From positions 62,001 through 126,000 of the forward strand of contig JAGWYJ010000004.1 in the NCBI GenBank assembly GCA_018969425.1: a stretch of DNA of 64,000 bases. Direction: 5' to 3'. The translations under genes were made by a program, and so were the position numbers. Of this stretch, positions 15,643-25,002 are shown one piece after another. This DNA comes from Alphaproteobacteria bacterium. Its GTDB lineage: Bacteria > Pseudomonadota > Alphaproteobacteria > Caulobacterales > Hyphomonadaceae. Each line of letters starts with the position of its first letter. Positions within the stretch are counted from its first letter, which is position 1. The notes under the pieces were generated by a model. The model worked only from the letters and a program-made list of their open reading frames with translations, ran no database searches and had not been told where the DNA came from.

Positions 15643-18009
15643 TTACTCCCTGGTCTTTAGGGCCGAAACGAGATCCAGCCGATCTGCATCACGACGAACA
15701 AGAAAACCCGAAACAAGAGCCGCAATAATAACCACCACGGCGGCAAACGCCATGTCTCCAGCGGTGACGGTACCGGGAACCTCATAGAGCTCCGAGCTGA
15801 AGCCCGCTGCGATGGCGCCAGCGAGTCCGACACCGCCCAGCGCTCCGATCGGCAGGGCGAGAAGGGTTATAAACCCGAGCTCTCCCAGGAGAACAAAGCC
15901 AGCCTCACCGCGCGTGAAGCCGATCACACGAAGACTCGCGAGTTCATGAGCGCGTTCTGAAAAGGCGATCCGCGCCGAGTTATAAACGACGCCGAAAGTG
16001 ATCAGGCCCGCGATAAGGGTCATCACATAACGCGTCGCCCCGGCGCCGCGATCCATGATCTCGCGAATTGATGCTCTGGCGTCAGCCTTGCGACTGACCC
16101 CCGCCACACCCGGCATGCCCTTCAGAAGCTCAAGAAGAAGCTCCGACCTTTCCCCATCAGTGCGAAGATAGGCGCCGGAAAGCCGACCCGCCTCTCCGAG
16201 CGTCCGATTAAGAGCGCTCACCTCAAAATAGGCCGGCGCGCCGACCAGAGCCGTCGTCAGGGCCGCGACAGGAACGTTCACAACAGGCCTGCGGCCTTCA
16301 AGAACCTCAACAGTCAGAACATCGCCGGGCTTCACCCCAAGTTTTCTGGCGAGAGACTGTGCCAGGATAAGGCCATCGCTGCGGATGAGGATAGGACGCA
16401 GGCCAGACGTCAGCGCCTGACTGAGCCTCGGACGCTCCGGCAGGCCTGTAACAGCCCCGCGATGAGACGCGAGGCCGTGACGCAGGACGACAGCGACGGA
16501 CCGAAAGCCCTCCGCCTCGATCACTCCGTCCAGGCGCCGGATCGAATGGAGCGCATCAGGTCCGAGCGGTTCGGAGAAGACAACCTGCATATCCGAGCGG
16601 TCAGCGACATCGAAGCTCACATCGACCATCCTTTCGAACCCGGACATGACGCCAAGCATGGCAACGGACAGTCCCATGCCCGACGCGATGCCGAGACTGG
16701 CGGCAAGGGCGCGGACAGGCTGACGCAATAATCGCCTGAGAACCATGCGACTGGGCTGATCGAGAAGGGACCTGAATGATCCCGCAATACGTGCGGAACG
16801 GGAAAAATCGGCCGGAGCCGGCGGACGCATGGCGGCGGCCGGGGTGAGATCGAACAGACGCATCAGCACAACGATCGCGCCCGCTGACGCCGTCAGAATG
16901 CTGAAGACGAGCGAGATCAGGATTGACGCCGGCTCGATGTGAAAGACCAGAAAGGGAAACTTGTAATAAACCTTGTAATACTCCGCCATATAGCTCCCGA
17001 GCACGACGCCGGCGATGCATCCGAGGACAGCGCCCACGGTAGCAATCACGAGACAGAATTTGAGATAATGCCAGGCCGCCTCCAGGCTGGTGTAACCGAA
17101 CGCCTTGAGAAGACCGATCTGACGTCGTTCAGCCTCGATGAGCCTGGTCATGACAATGTAGAGCAGGAACGCGGCCACCATCATGAAGACCGGCGGGGTC
17201 GCACGTGCGGACACCCTGAGACTGGAGATTTCCTCAGTCACGAAGCGGTTCGAGAACTGCTCAGCGAGACTGTAGGCGGCGCCGCCTCCGTAACGCGAAA
17301 GCACGCGATCGGTCTGGCGGATGACATCCGCCTCCCGCCCGCCTCTGGCGAGAGAGATCAGAGCCTCATTGAAGGCCCCTTCCATATCAAAAGCAGAGGC
17401 GAGGATCTCATTACGAAACCACAGAACGGCAAACCGGGCGTCATCCGGCGCAAGCTCTCCCGGTGCAGCCGAGTAAATGAATTCAGGGGACTGAGCGAGG
17501 CCGGAAATCCGGAAGGTGCGTCGGAAACCATTCAGAGAAACCGTGATCCGGTCTCCCGGGATCAGCTTCCAGGCATCGGCGTAGCCCTTCAGAAGAAGGA
17601 CTTCGTCATGGCGTCCCGTCTGGGGAAAGCTGCCGGAAACAACAAGAACATCGTTCAGTTTTGGAAGTCCGAAGTCCGGCAGAGAGACAGCCAGCGCACG
17701 AACGGGAGCAGCGCCCGGAGCGGTATCGATCAGCGCGCCGCCGCGAATTCGGCCCTCGACCGCATCGACACCGTCAATAACGACGAGATCGGCGAGAGCG
17801 GCCTCGGGAGCGCGCCGAACATCGGCGAAAACGTCAGCCAGACGATAGCGCTCATAATAGGCCTGTCGCGTCTGCTCGAGGGAGAGGACCAGTCCCTCCA
17901 TCATGACCAGCAGAAGAGACCCGGTCGCAATCACAAGGGCGATCGCCAGCGCCTGACCTCGAATACGCCAGAGGTCGCGCCCAAGCTTGGTGTCGAGTAC
18001 GCTCACCAC
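15643..18009 (-). CDS. FtsX/MacB-type ABC permease, 788 aa
   Basis: Two FtsX-like halves, each with a large extracytoplasmic loop. The N-terminal segment (ALAIALVIATGSLLLVMMEG) is followed by a periplasmic domain (about 40-260), then three membrane segments ending near DLTPAAAMRP. The second half repeats the plan and ends LVSGFLVRRDADRLD. This duplicated form is about twice the length of a MacB membrane part and resembles the large permeases of lipoprotein or lipid exporters. The start GTG overlaps the ATPase stop. The substrate cannot be told. Confidence 0.88.
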   Translation of the reverse strand: MVSVLDTKLGRDLWRIRGQALAIALVIATGSLLLVMMEGLVLSLEQTRQAYYERYRLADVFADVRRAPEAALADLVVIDGVDAVEGRIRGGALIDTAPGAAPVRALAVSLPDFGLPKLNDVLVVSGSFPQTGRHDEVLLLKGYADAWKLIPGDRITVSLNGFRRTFRISGLAQSPEFIYSAAPGELAPDDARFAVLWFRNEILASAFDMEGAFNEALISLARGGREADVIRQTDRVLSRYGGGAAYSLAEQFSNRFVTEEISSLRVSARATPPVFMMVAAFLLYIVMTRLIEAERRQIGLLKAFGYTSLEAAWHYLKFCLVIATVGAVLGCIAGVVLGSYMAEYYKVYYKFPFLVFHIEPASILISLVFSILTASAGAIVVLMRLFDLTPAAAMRPPAPADFSRSARIAGSFRSLLDQPSRMVLRRLLRQPVRALAASLGIASGMGLSVAMLGVMSGFERMVDVSFDVADRSDMQVVFSEPLGPDALHSIRRLDGVIEAEGFRSVAVVLRHGLASHRGAVTGLPERPRLSQALTSGLRPILIRSDGLILAQSLARKLGVKPGDVLTVEVLEGRRPVVNVPVAALTTALVGAPAYFEVSALNRTLGEAGRLSGAYLRTDGERSELLLELLKGMPGVAGVSRKADARASIREIMDRGAGATRYVMTLIAGLITFGVVYNSARIAFSERAHELASLRVIGFTRGEAGFVLLGELGFITLLALPIGALGGVGLAGAIAAGFSSELYEVPGTVTAGDMAFAAVVVIIAALVSGFLVRRDADRLDLVSALKTRE

Positions 18010-18734
18010 TGGATCATCTCAGCGGAGACCGGCGCCTGGTTGACCGTCACGCTGCGAATGCGGCCGTCCGAAAAATCAATGACCCGGTTCGCCATCGCCG
18101 CCGTGGCTGCGGCATGGGTGACGATCATGACGCTTGCGCCCGTTGATCGGTTCGCGTCCTGAAGAGCGCGCAGCACGGTTCGGCCAGTCGCAGAATCCAG
18201 CGCTCCTGTAGGCTCGTCGCAAAAAAGCACATCCGGTCTCCGTGCGAGAGCGCGCGCGATGGCGACGCGTTGCTGTTCGCCGCCTGAGAGCTGAGACGGA
18301 AAATGGTCGCGCCGCGCAGAGAGGCCGACCATATCGAGCGCATCGGCGGGATCCATCGGGGCCTCGGCGATCTCCGTAACCAGTTCGACATTTTCCCGCG
18401 CCGTCAGGGAAGGCATGAGATTATAGAACTGAAAGACAAACCCCACATGCCGACGGCGATAGAGGGTCAGCGCATCATCCGTCATGGCCGTGAGATCGAG
18501 CCCGCGAAACCAGACCCTGCCCTCACTGGCTCGATCCAGACCGCCGAGGATGTTGAGAAAGGTCGACTTGCCTGATCCAGACGGACCGAGAAAAACGGTC
18601 AGTTCGCCAGCCGGAAGTTCAAGATCTATCCCCCGCAGCGCTTCGACACGCGCCGCCCCCTCTCCGTATATGCGCTTAAGCCCCTCGGTTCTGTAGAGGA
18701 ACCCGGGATCGGAAGATGTTGGGGCGAAACCCAT
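18003..18734 (-). CDS. ABC transporter ATP-binding protein (LolD/MacB type), 243 aa
   Basis: Complete nucleotide-binding domain: Walker [11 protein letters not shown]-loop [10 protein letters not shown], signature [15 protein letters not shown], Walker [13 protein letters not shown] and switch histidine IVTHA. The first gene of the exporter, overlapping the permease start. The N-terminal [19 protein letters not shown] is typical of the LolD/MacB class. The first ATG at 18734 adds about 14 residues before the domain, and a start slightly further in is possible. Confidence 0.93.
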   Translation of the reverse strand: MGFAPTSSDPGFLYRTEGLKRIYGEGAARVEALRGIDLELPAGELTVFLGPSGSGKSTFLNILGGLDRASEGRVWFRGLDLTAMTDDALTLYRRRHVGFVFQFYNLMPSLTARENVELVTEIAEAPMDPADALDMVGLSARRDHFPSQLSGGEQQRVAIARALARRPDVLFCDEPTGALDSATGRTVLRALQDANRSTGASVMIVTHAAATAAMANRVIDFSDGRIRSVTVNQAPVSAEMIQW

Positions 18735-19241
18735 GGTCCGTTCTCACTCCCGCATGCACGTCTGGTTTCAACCAAAACGATCGCGAGCTCCAGACGCTTC
18801 CCCCGCCAGCGTTGGGCAGGCAAGTCGGGCCCCCTTGCGAGGGACGGCTCCGGGGCAGGATCAGGCACGCCCCGCCGCCGCCTGCTTTTCCGGACCGTCA
18901 CCCCAGATCAAAACCCTACGCAGTCTGATACAAACAATTTAAAATACAATGACTTGCATCATGCAGGAAACACCGATCCAGTAAAACCGGCGTATTGGAC
19001 AGAAACGCTCTCCCCCCGGGCGATGGCGATGATCGGCCGCCGCGCAGGACGAAGCGAACCCGGCGACCAGATCCGGCGAGGCGGTGACGAGAAGCCCCTG
19101 CAGAATACCGGTCTCGCACGAGAGACCATCCGGAAACATCCATCCGAGGACAGGGGATTTTCGAGAAGAAAATTGGTCGCAGCCTCAGGATCTGTGTAGG
19201 AAAGACATCCAACGACCACGGACGCGCTTGCGGAGAGACAG
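18735..19241. other. 507-bp intergenic region between divergent units
   Basis: I see no convincing gene. An AT-rich patch (18930-18950, containing TACAAT and AATTTAAAA) stands out from the GC-rich surroundings and is the likely location of promoters for the exporter (minus) or the dehydrogenase (plus). Next to it is the odd palindrome TGCATCATGCA (18955-18965). Short frames on both strands lack family features. Confidence 0.5.
18955..18965. promoter_or_regulatory. 11-bp palindrome beside an AT-rich patch
   Basis: TGCAT-C-ATGCA is symmetric around the central C and directly follows the AT-rich stretch 18930-18950. It is a plausible operator for one of the two divergent units. No regulator gene is adjacent, and a palindrome this short can occur by chance. 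Confidence 0.25.
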
Positions 19242-20381
19242 ATGACCACCACCCTTCCCACCACCGGACTTCAGCTGCGCACTCTGATTTCATCGGGCGG
19301 TCAGCTCGAGCTCTCGCTGGTTGAAACGCCTCTGCCCTCGCCCGGCGCGGACGAGGTTCTGATCGAGGTGGAAGCCTCCCCGATAAACCCCTCTGACCTT
19401 GGCCTGCTTCTTGGTGCGGCGGATATCCGCACACTGAAGTCCTCAGGCACGGCGGAACGTCCTGTGATCACGGCAGACGTGCCTGAAGCGGGCATGAGAG
19501 CGATGGCGGCGCGGATCGATCAGTCCCTCGCAGCTGGAAATGAAGGGGCAGGCCGCGTCGTCGCTGCCGGCGCCTCGCCCACCGCACAGGCCCTCCTTGG
19601 AAAGCGTGTCACCGGTCTTGGCGGAGAAATGTACGCTCAATACCGCTGCCTGAACGTCAACCAGGTGATGGCCCTGCCCGACGGCGTCTCCGCCGCTGAA
19701 GGCGCCTCATGCTACGTCAATCCTCTGACCGCTCTGGGAATGACCGAGACGATGCGCATGGAGGGCCACAAGGCGCTTCTTCATACGGCGGCAGCCTCAA
19801 ATCTTGGACAGATGCTGAACCGCATCTGCCTCGCCGACGGGATCTCCCTGGTGAATGTCGTCCGCTCAGCCGAACAGGAAAATCTTCTGCGCGCGGCCGG
19901 CGCCGTCCACGTCTGCAATACTTCTTCGCCGACCTTCATGGACGACCTGATCCGGGCTCTGGCGACCACCGGAGCGACCCTTGGTTTCGACGCCATTGGA
20001 GGCGGCCCTCTCGCAGGCCAGATCCTGATCGCCATGGAAGCGGCGGCGAACCTCAATTCGACGGGCTATAGCCGCTACGGATCATCCGTTCACAAGCAGG
20101 TCTACATTTACGGTCGACTGGATATCAGTTCGACCACCCTTCCGCCGGGCGTGGGAATGGCCTGGGGCGTGGGCGGATGGCTCCTGACCCCTTTCCTCCA
20201 GAAGATCGGCGCCGAACGCAGGGCGGCGCTGAGAGGGCGTGTGCTGGCCGAGCTCAAGACGACATTCGCGAGCCATTACACAGCCGAGATCACGCTGGCT
20301 GAGGCTCTGACGATCCCGATGCTTCAGGCTTACGCCCGCAGGGCGACAGGAGAGAAGTACCTGATCACGCCCAACCGCTGA
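19242..20381 (+). CDS. zinc-free MDR-superfamily alcohol dehydrogenase/quinone reductase, 379 aa
   Basis: Medium-chain dehydrogenase fold. The N-terminal GroES-like part contains DEVLIEVEASPINPSDLGLL and NEGAGRVVAAG. The Rossmann part has a relaxed nucleotide-binding loop (LLHTAAASNLGQMLNR, in place of the usual G-x-x-G-x-G) and GATLGFDAIGGG. The catalytic zinc ligands of true alcohol dehydrogenases are not evident. It is followed 78 bp later by a hydratase-2 gene, suggesting a shared operon for an enoyl- or acyl-CoA substrate. The exact substrate is unknown. Confidence 0.8.
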   Translation: MTTTLPTTGLQLRTLISSGGQLELSLVETPLPSPGADEVLIEVEASPINPSDLGLLLGAADIRTLKSSGTAERPVITADVPEAGMRAMAARIDQSLAAGNEGAGRVVAAGASPTAQALLGKRVTGLGGEMYAQYRCLNVNQVMALPDGVSAAEGASCYVNPLTALGMTETMRMEGHKALLHTAAASNLGQMLNRICLADGISLVNVVRSAEQENLLRAAGAVHVCNTSSPTFMDDLIRALATTGATLGFDAIGGGPLAGQILIAMEAAANLNSTGYSRYGSSVHKQVYIYGRLDISSTTLPPGVGMAWGVGGWLLTPFLQKIGAERRAALRGRVLAELKTTFASHYTAEITLAEALTIPMLQAYARRATGEKYLITPNR

Positions 20382-20459
20382 CAATCTGTCTCGCCCACTG
20401 GAGGAGAGCCCTGTGGGCGAGGCTGTCCTTTGAATAAGGCCTGGCAGGCAGGAGACGTA

Positions 20460-21332
20460 ATGGCTGTGTTCGATGCGAAAATCGCCCTTCCCGGCGGCGG
20501 GCCAGGCCCCTGGGGAGCCCCCGTCCCGATCAGCTACGATCGACGCGATGTGCTGCTTTACGCAGTCGGAGTGGGATCCCATGACCTTCGTTTCATCTAC
20601 GAAGGCGCGCCGGGCTTTGCGGTCTTTCCGACCTTCCCGATCCGATGGAGCGGCGCGGGCGCGCCGATCGACCGCACCCTTATTCCGCTGGCGCCCGGAC
20701 CTCTCATGGTCGATGCGGAGCGTCTGATCGAAGTGCTGCGCCCGATGCCCGTTGAGGGGCGGGTCTCGGTCGTCTCGCGACTTCTGGCCGCACATCCGAA
20801 GAGCAAGGGCTCAGCGCTGGTGGAGATGGAAAGCCAGGTTCTCGATGAGGCTGGAAACATCTGTGTGCGTATGGTCAACGGGGTCTTCGTTCGCGGAATT
20901 CAGACCCTCGGCGATATCGAACCGTTCGAAGGCGCGGGAACAAGCCAGTCCGTCTCCAGCACGCCACCCGACCGCCCCGCCGATCACGAGATGCGAACGA
21001 CCATCGCCCTCAACCAGGCCCATATCTATCGGTTGTCGGGCGATTATAACCCGCTCCACATCGACCCCGCCGCTGCCCGCTTCGGCGGATTTGACAAGCC
21101 GATCCTTCACGGACTGTGCACGCTGGGCACATGCGCCCGACTTTTGCTCGAACAGATGTGCGACGGCGATCCGTCTCGGTTCAGACGCTTCCGCGTTCGC
21201 TTTTCCTCTCCTGTTCTGCCCGGAGACGAACTCACCGTCCGTGCATGGAAAGACCAGCCAGGACGCGTCCTGTTCGATGCGCGCATCGGTGAGCGCACGG
21301 TGATATCCAATGCATGGTTTGAATACGAGTAG
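20460..21332 (+). CDS. MaoC-type enoyl-CoA hydratase 2, 290 aa
   Basis: Double hot-dog protein. The second domain has the hydratase-2 signature YRLSGDYNPLHIDPAAA (about residues 193-209), with the catalytic Asp and His of (R)-specific hydratases, and then GKPILHG-like DKPILHGLCTLG. It adds water to trans-2-enoyl-CoA to give (R)-3-hydroxyacyl-CoA. I choose the ATG at 20460 because GGCAGGAGACGTA is an excellent ribosome-binding site; a TTG start at 20430 is possible but weaker. The gene at 40818, an MFE-2-like dehydrogenase, could oxidise its product. Confidence 0.9.
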   Translation: MAVFDAKIALPGGGPGPWGAPVPISYDRRDVLLYAVGVGSHDLRFIYEGAPGFAVFPTFPIRWSGAGAPIDRTLIPLAPGPLMVDAERLIEVLRPMPVEGRVSVVSRLLAAHPKSKGSALVEMESQVLDEAGNICVRMVNGVFVRGIQTLGDIEPFEGAGTSQSVSSTPPDRPADHEMRTTIALNQAHIYRLSGDYNPLHIDPAAARFGGFDKPILHGLCTLGTCARLLLEQMCDGDPSRFRRFRVRFSSPVLPGDELTVRAWKDQPGRVLFDARIGERTVISNAWFEYE

Positions 21333-21465
21333 GGGCGCCCAGGGGCTCCAGCCCTGAATACTGCGCAGTCACCGGTTATCTCCGAGCAAACGGATCGGCA
21401 TGCAGCCGCGGGACCGGCCCTATCCGGCCTGAGGAGTGTCCGCACGTCTCATATAAAAATCGACG

Positions 21466-22557
21466 TCAGGACGAGACCCATCCCTGCAGGCGCGCCGCCT
21501 CGCGTCGCACCGCCTCAGGCGCCCCGAAAAGCTGACGCGACACGCCGATCCGCTTGAACCAGTAATGAAGGCCCACAAGATCGGTGAAGCCCATGCCCCC
21601 ATGGACCTCCGTCGCCGTGCGGGCGATGAACACACCCACCTCAGCAGCATGAGACTTGGCCAGCAGGATGAGAAGATCGGCCTCCTCACTCCCTTCGTCA
21701 AAAGCGTGAGCGGCGTGCCAGATGAGTGCGCGCAACGGCTCAAGACGGGCGGCCATCTCCGCACACATATGTTTGACAGCCTGGAAGGACCCGATCACTC
21801 GCCCGAACTGCTTGCGCTCCAGAGAGTACGCCACAGCGCGCTCCAGCATGACCTGCATGGCGCCCAGTGCGTCGGCTGCAACCAGAAGACGCGCAACGGC
21901 GGTCATCCGATTGACCGCCGCGCCCGCCAGGCTCTCTCCTGTAAGAACTTCGGCAGGAACTCCGTCAAAGAGGATCTCGGAAAAGACCCGGGTGGCGTCG
22001 ATCGTCCTGAGCGGAACCCGGCTGACGCCCGGCGCCGTCGCATCGACAATCGCCAGGGAGCCTGAAGGCAGGGCGATAAACACATGAGTGGCCGTATCGC
22101 CATCCGCTACAAAAAGGCTGCGCCCGAGCAGACGGCCTCCTTCAAGGCGCAGACCCGTCCCGTCACGAACGCCGATCCGTTCGGCGAGGGCGACGCCTGG
22201 GCGCACTTCACCCGACACGACTTTGGTCATCCAGGCCCGCGCAGCTGATGTCCCACCAAAGGACGATAAGCCTGCGATGACGATCGCAGCGCCTGAAAAA
22301 TCCCCCGGGGCGCACTGACGTCCGATCATCTCCTGGATGATGACAGCATCGAGAAGTCCAAGCCCCAGACCGCCAGCGGCGTCCGGCGCCATGACGCCCC
22401 TGACCCCGAGCGCGTCGAGGTCGCGAACGACGCGTTCAGCAGCGCCCCGGTCGCCTGCGGCAACCGCCCTGACGACGTCCAGAGAACATGAGCGCTCGAG
22501 AAGTCCGCGAACGGAAGCCTGAAAGGAGAGCTGATCCTCGCTTAAGGAAAAATCCAT
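21466..22557 (-). CDS. acyl-CoA dehydrogenase, small partner subunit, 363 aa
   Basis: Acyl-CoA dehydrogenase fold: SLSEDQLSFQASVRGLLE at the start, and the C-terminal helical domain with SLERKQFGRVIGSFQAVKHM and ATEVHGGMGFTDLVGLHYW. The middle beta domain is short and lacks the usual Trp-x-Thr FAD-contact stretch. It lies 12 bp after the 397-residue acyl-CoA dehydrogenase. Adjacent pairs of this kind make alpha2-beta2 heterotetramers in steroid and bile-acid degradation, each subunit supplying part of the active site. That quaternary structure is inference here. Confidence 0.9.
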   Translation of the reverse strand: MDFSLSEDQLSFQASVRGLLERSCSLDVVRAVAAGDRGAAERVVRDLDALGVRGVMAPDAAGGLGLGLLDAVIIQEMIGRQCAPGDFSGAAIVIAGLSSFGGTSAARAWMTKVVSGEVRPGVALAERIGVRDGTGLRLEGGRLLGRSLFVADGDTATHVFIALPSGSLAIVDATAPGVSRVPLRTIDATRVFSEILFDGVPAEVLTGESLAGAAVNRMTAVARLLVAADALGAMQVMLERAVAYSLERKQFGRVIGSFQAVKHMCAEMAARLEPLRALIWHAAHAFDEGSEEADLLILLAKSHAAEVGVFIARTATEVHGGMGFTDLVGLHYWFKRIGVSRQLFGAPEAVRREAARLQGWVSS

Positions 22558-22569
22558 AATCCTCGCCCC

Positions 22570-23763
22570 TCACGCTTTGGCCGACTTGGGTTCACGCGGC
22601 ATGCCAAGGCCTCGCTCAGATATGATGTTCTTCTGGATCTGAGCGGTTCCGCCTCCAATGATGAGGCCAAGGTCGTACATGTACTTCTGCTGCCAGTCGC
22701 CATCGTCGCGAAGATGCGGACTGTCGTCATAAAGAATTCCGAGCTCGCCCATCGCATCAATGGCGAGACGGGCGATTTCATGATTGAGCTCGCATCCCTC
22801 CAGCTTGATGATCAGCCCCGCCATCCCCGGGCTCTCGCCCTTGAGCTGAGCGCTCATCACACGAAGACCATTGGCCTGCATGGCGAAAACCCGCGCCTGG
22901 AGCGCAATCAGACGATCCCGGAAAACAGGATCCTCCATGAGAGAGCGTCCATCGACCGTCTCGCGCTGCATGATCTCCGCAACCCGCATCAGTCGCGCGC
23001 GCGAGGCGCTCGGATCGCCCAGCATGCCGCGCTCATGAGTGAGGGTCGCATTGGCGACCTTCCATCCTTCTCCGGGCTTGCCCACGATCTGACGACGCGG
23101 CACGCGCACATCGGTGAAGAAGACCTCATTGAAATTGGCGGTCCCGGTCATGTCGACCAGAGGTCGGATTTCAATACCGGGGGTCTTCATTGAAAACAGA
23201 AGGTAAGAAATCCCCTGATGGGCGGGCGCATCCGGTTCGGTCCGGACGAGACAGAAGATCATGTCCGCCTGCATGGCGGTTGATGTCCAGATCTTCTGGC
23301 CGTTGATGACATAGTCGTCTCCGTCCACGACGGCGCGTGTCGTCAGGCTGGCCAGATCGGAACCGGACCCCGGCTCGGAGTATCCCTGACACCAGACCAT
23401 CTCACCGCGCAGGGTCGGGCCGATATAAGCCTGCCTCTGCTCCTCCGTACCCAGCTCAAGGAGAGTCGGAACGAGCATCGAAATACCCTGACCGGCCAGG
23501 GGCGGCGCAAGTCCGGTGCGGGCGAACTCCTCGGAGATAATTCGCGATTTCAGAATGTCCGGCGCCTCGCCCCGACCTCCATAAGCCGCGGGAACAGTAC
23601 GCGCAGCCAAGCCCTCCTGAAGAAGGAAGGACTGCCATGCCAGACGTTTCGGATGCTTGAGCCCGCGATCTGCCGCCGTCGGCGACAGGTGACTGTGGCC
23701 CTCGAGCAGAGATGCCACATGTGCTCGAAACGCCTGATGCTCCGGACTGAGTCTGAGATCCAC
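22570..23763 (-). CDS. acyl-CoA dehydrogenase, 397 aa
   Basis: Full-length FAD enzyme forming a double bond alpha-beta to the thioester. WCQGYSEPGSGSDLASL and NGQKIWTSTAMQADM are the beta-domain flavin and substrate contacts, and the C-terminus is IIGGGTAQIQKNIISERGLG. The first of a same-strand pair with the 363-residue dehydrogenase, probably its heteromeric partner. It begins 215 bp after the AcuI-like gene, with a terminator-like hairpin in between, so it probably has its own promoter. Confidence 0.93.
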   Translation of the reverse strand: MDLRLSPEHQAFRAHVASLLEGHSHLSPTAADRGLKHPKRLAWQSFLLQEGLAARTVPAAYGGRGEAPDILKSRIISEEFARTGLAPPLAGQGISMLVPTLLELGTEEQRQAYIGPTLRGEMVWCQGYSEPGSGSDLASLTTRAVVDGDDYVINGQKIWTSTAMQADMIFCLVRTEPDAPAHQGISYLLFSMKTPGIEIRPLVDMTGTANFNEVFFTDVRVPRRQIVGKPGEGWKVANATLTHERGMLGDPSASRARLMRVAEIMQRETVDGRSLMEDPVFRDRLIALQARVFAMQANGLRVMSAQLKGESPGMAGLIIKLEGCELNHEIARLAIDAMGELGILYDDSPHLRDDGDWQQKYMYDLGLIIGGGTAQIQKNIISERGLGMPREPKSAKA

Positions 23764-23842
23764 TTCACTCTCCCTTCCCCACAGCGCGCCGCCCCGAAGC
23801 TGCCCGCAATGCCAAGAGTGAAGGCCGCCACGTGATAAGGCA

Positions 23843-23862
23843 AGCCAGGGCGCTCCCTGGCT
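23843..23862 (-). terminator. 8-bp perfect hairpin after the AcuI-like gene
   Basis: AGCCAGGG (23843-23850) and CCCTGGCT (23855-23862) pair perfectly around CGCT. It lies just downstream of the minus-strand gene ending at 23978 and before the next gene starting at 23763. No T-run. Confidence 0.5.
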
Positions 23863-23977
23863 CGCAACCTCATAGCCGCCGGCAGGCTCGCAGCCCCTGC
23901 AGGCGCAAGTTCAGAGGAGCCCTGACGATTGCAGGACTGGATCGTCCCTGAGAGCCCGCGTCTTCGCCCGACAGCTC

Positions 23978-24970
23978 TCAGAGCGCCGGATTGACGATCA
24001 CCCGACCCCGGACGCCGCCGGCGAGAATCGAGGCTCCCAGCGCCGGCAGCCCTTCCAGCCCGACCTCCGTCACCATGGCGCCCAGAGCCGCGCGCGGCAG
24101 ACCGCTGGCGATCCTGGACCACGCCTGAACGCGATCGGCGTAGGGACGCATGACGCTGTCTATGCCGAGAAGATTGACGCCCCTCAGAAGGAACGGAACC
24201 ACGCTGGCCGGAAGCTGTGCGCCCCCTGCAAGGCCCACAGCTGCGACTGAGGCGCCATATCGGAGCTGCCCGATCAGACGCGCGAGCATGGCTCCGCCGA
24301 CAGCGTCGATCGCGCCCGCCCAGGTTTCGGTTTCAAGCGGCTTGCGTGACACTTCGGCAAGCTCCTGACGGGCAATAATACGGCTGGCTCCCAGCGCCTT
24401 CAGATAATCCTCAGTTTCGGGACGACCCGTGACCGCAGCGGTTTCATAGCCCGAGGCGGCCAGCAGGGCGATCGCAACAGAGCCCACGCCTCCAGCTGCG
24501 CCCGTCACCAGAACCGGACCGGCGTCCGGCTTGAGGCCGTGGGCCTCGAGGGCGAGAAGCGCGAGCATCGCCGTAAGCCCGGCCGTGCCGCAGATCATGG
24601 CGTCACGTGTGCTGAGGCCAACCGGAAGCGGGACGAGCCAGTCAGCTTTCACTCTCGCCTTCTGCGCATAGCCGCCCCACCAGACTTCTCCGACGCGCCA
24701 GCCGGTAAGTACCACCTTGTCACCGGGCGAATAACGCGCATCCGACGACGACAGAACCGTCCCGGCGAGGTCGATGCCCGGGACATGCGGATAGGTGCGG
24801 ACAAGGCCTCCCGCCCCCGTCAGACACAACCCGTCCTTGTAGTTAAGGCATGAGTACTCAACCGCAATCTCGACCTCACCCGGCGGCAGACGCGCCTCGT
24901 CGAGCGCCTCCACGGCCTGGGATATGGTCCCGTCCTCGCTTTTCGACACCACAAGCGCTCTGAAACTCAT
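23978..24970 (-). CDS. AcuI/YhdH-family acrylyl-CoA reductase-like, 330 aa
   Basis: MDR-superfamily NADPH-dependent reductase. Family markers are EYSCLNYKDGLCLTG, HVPGIDLAGTVLSS, GWRVGEVWWGGYAQ, the nucleotide loop TGAAGGVGSVA and ITGRPE-like VTGRPETEDYLKALGAS. Characterised AcuI reduces acryloyl-CoA to propionyl-CoA, but many relatives reduce other small enoyl-CoAs. Length is normal. The start has GAGGGAG five bases upstream. Zinc ligands are absent, as expected. Confidence 0.9.
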   Translation of the reverse strand: MSFRALVVSKSEDGTISQAVEALDEARLPPGEVEIAVEYSCLNYKDGLCLTGAGGLVRTYPHVPGIDLAGTVLSSSDARYSPGDKVVLTGWRVGEVWWGGYAQKARVKADWLVPLPVGLSTRDAMICGTAGLTAMLALLALEAHGLKPDAGPVLVTGAAGGVGSVAIALLAASGYETAAVTGRPETEDYLKALGASRIIARQELAEVSRKPLETETWAGAIDAVGGAMLARLIGQLRYGASVAAVGLAGGAQLPASVVPFLLRGVNLLGIDSVMRPYADRVQAWSRIASGLPRAALGAMVTEVGLEGLPALGASILAGGVRGRVIVNPAL

Positions 24971-25002
24971 TGCTCACTCCCTCGCCGGTTCATCACTTGA
25001 CT

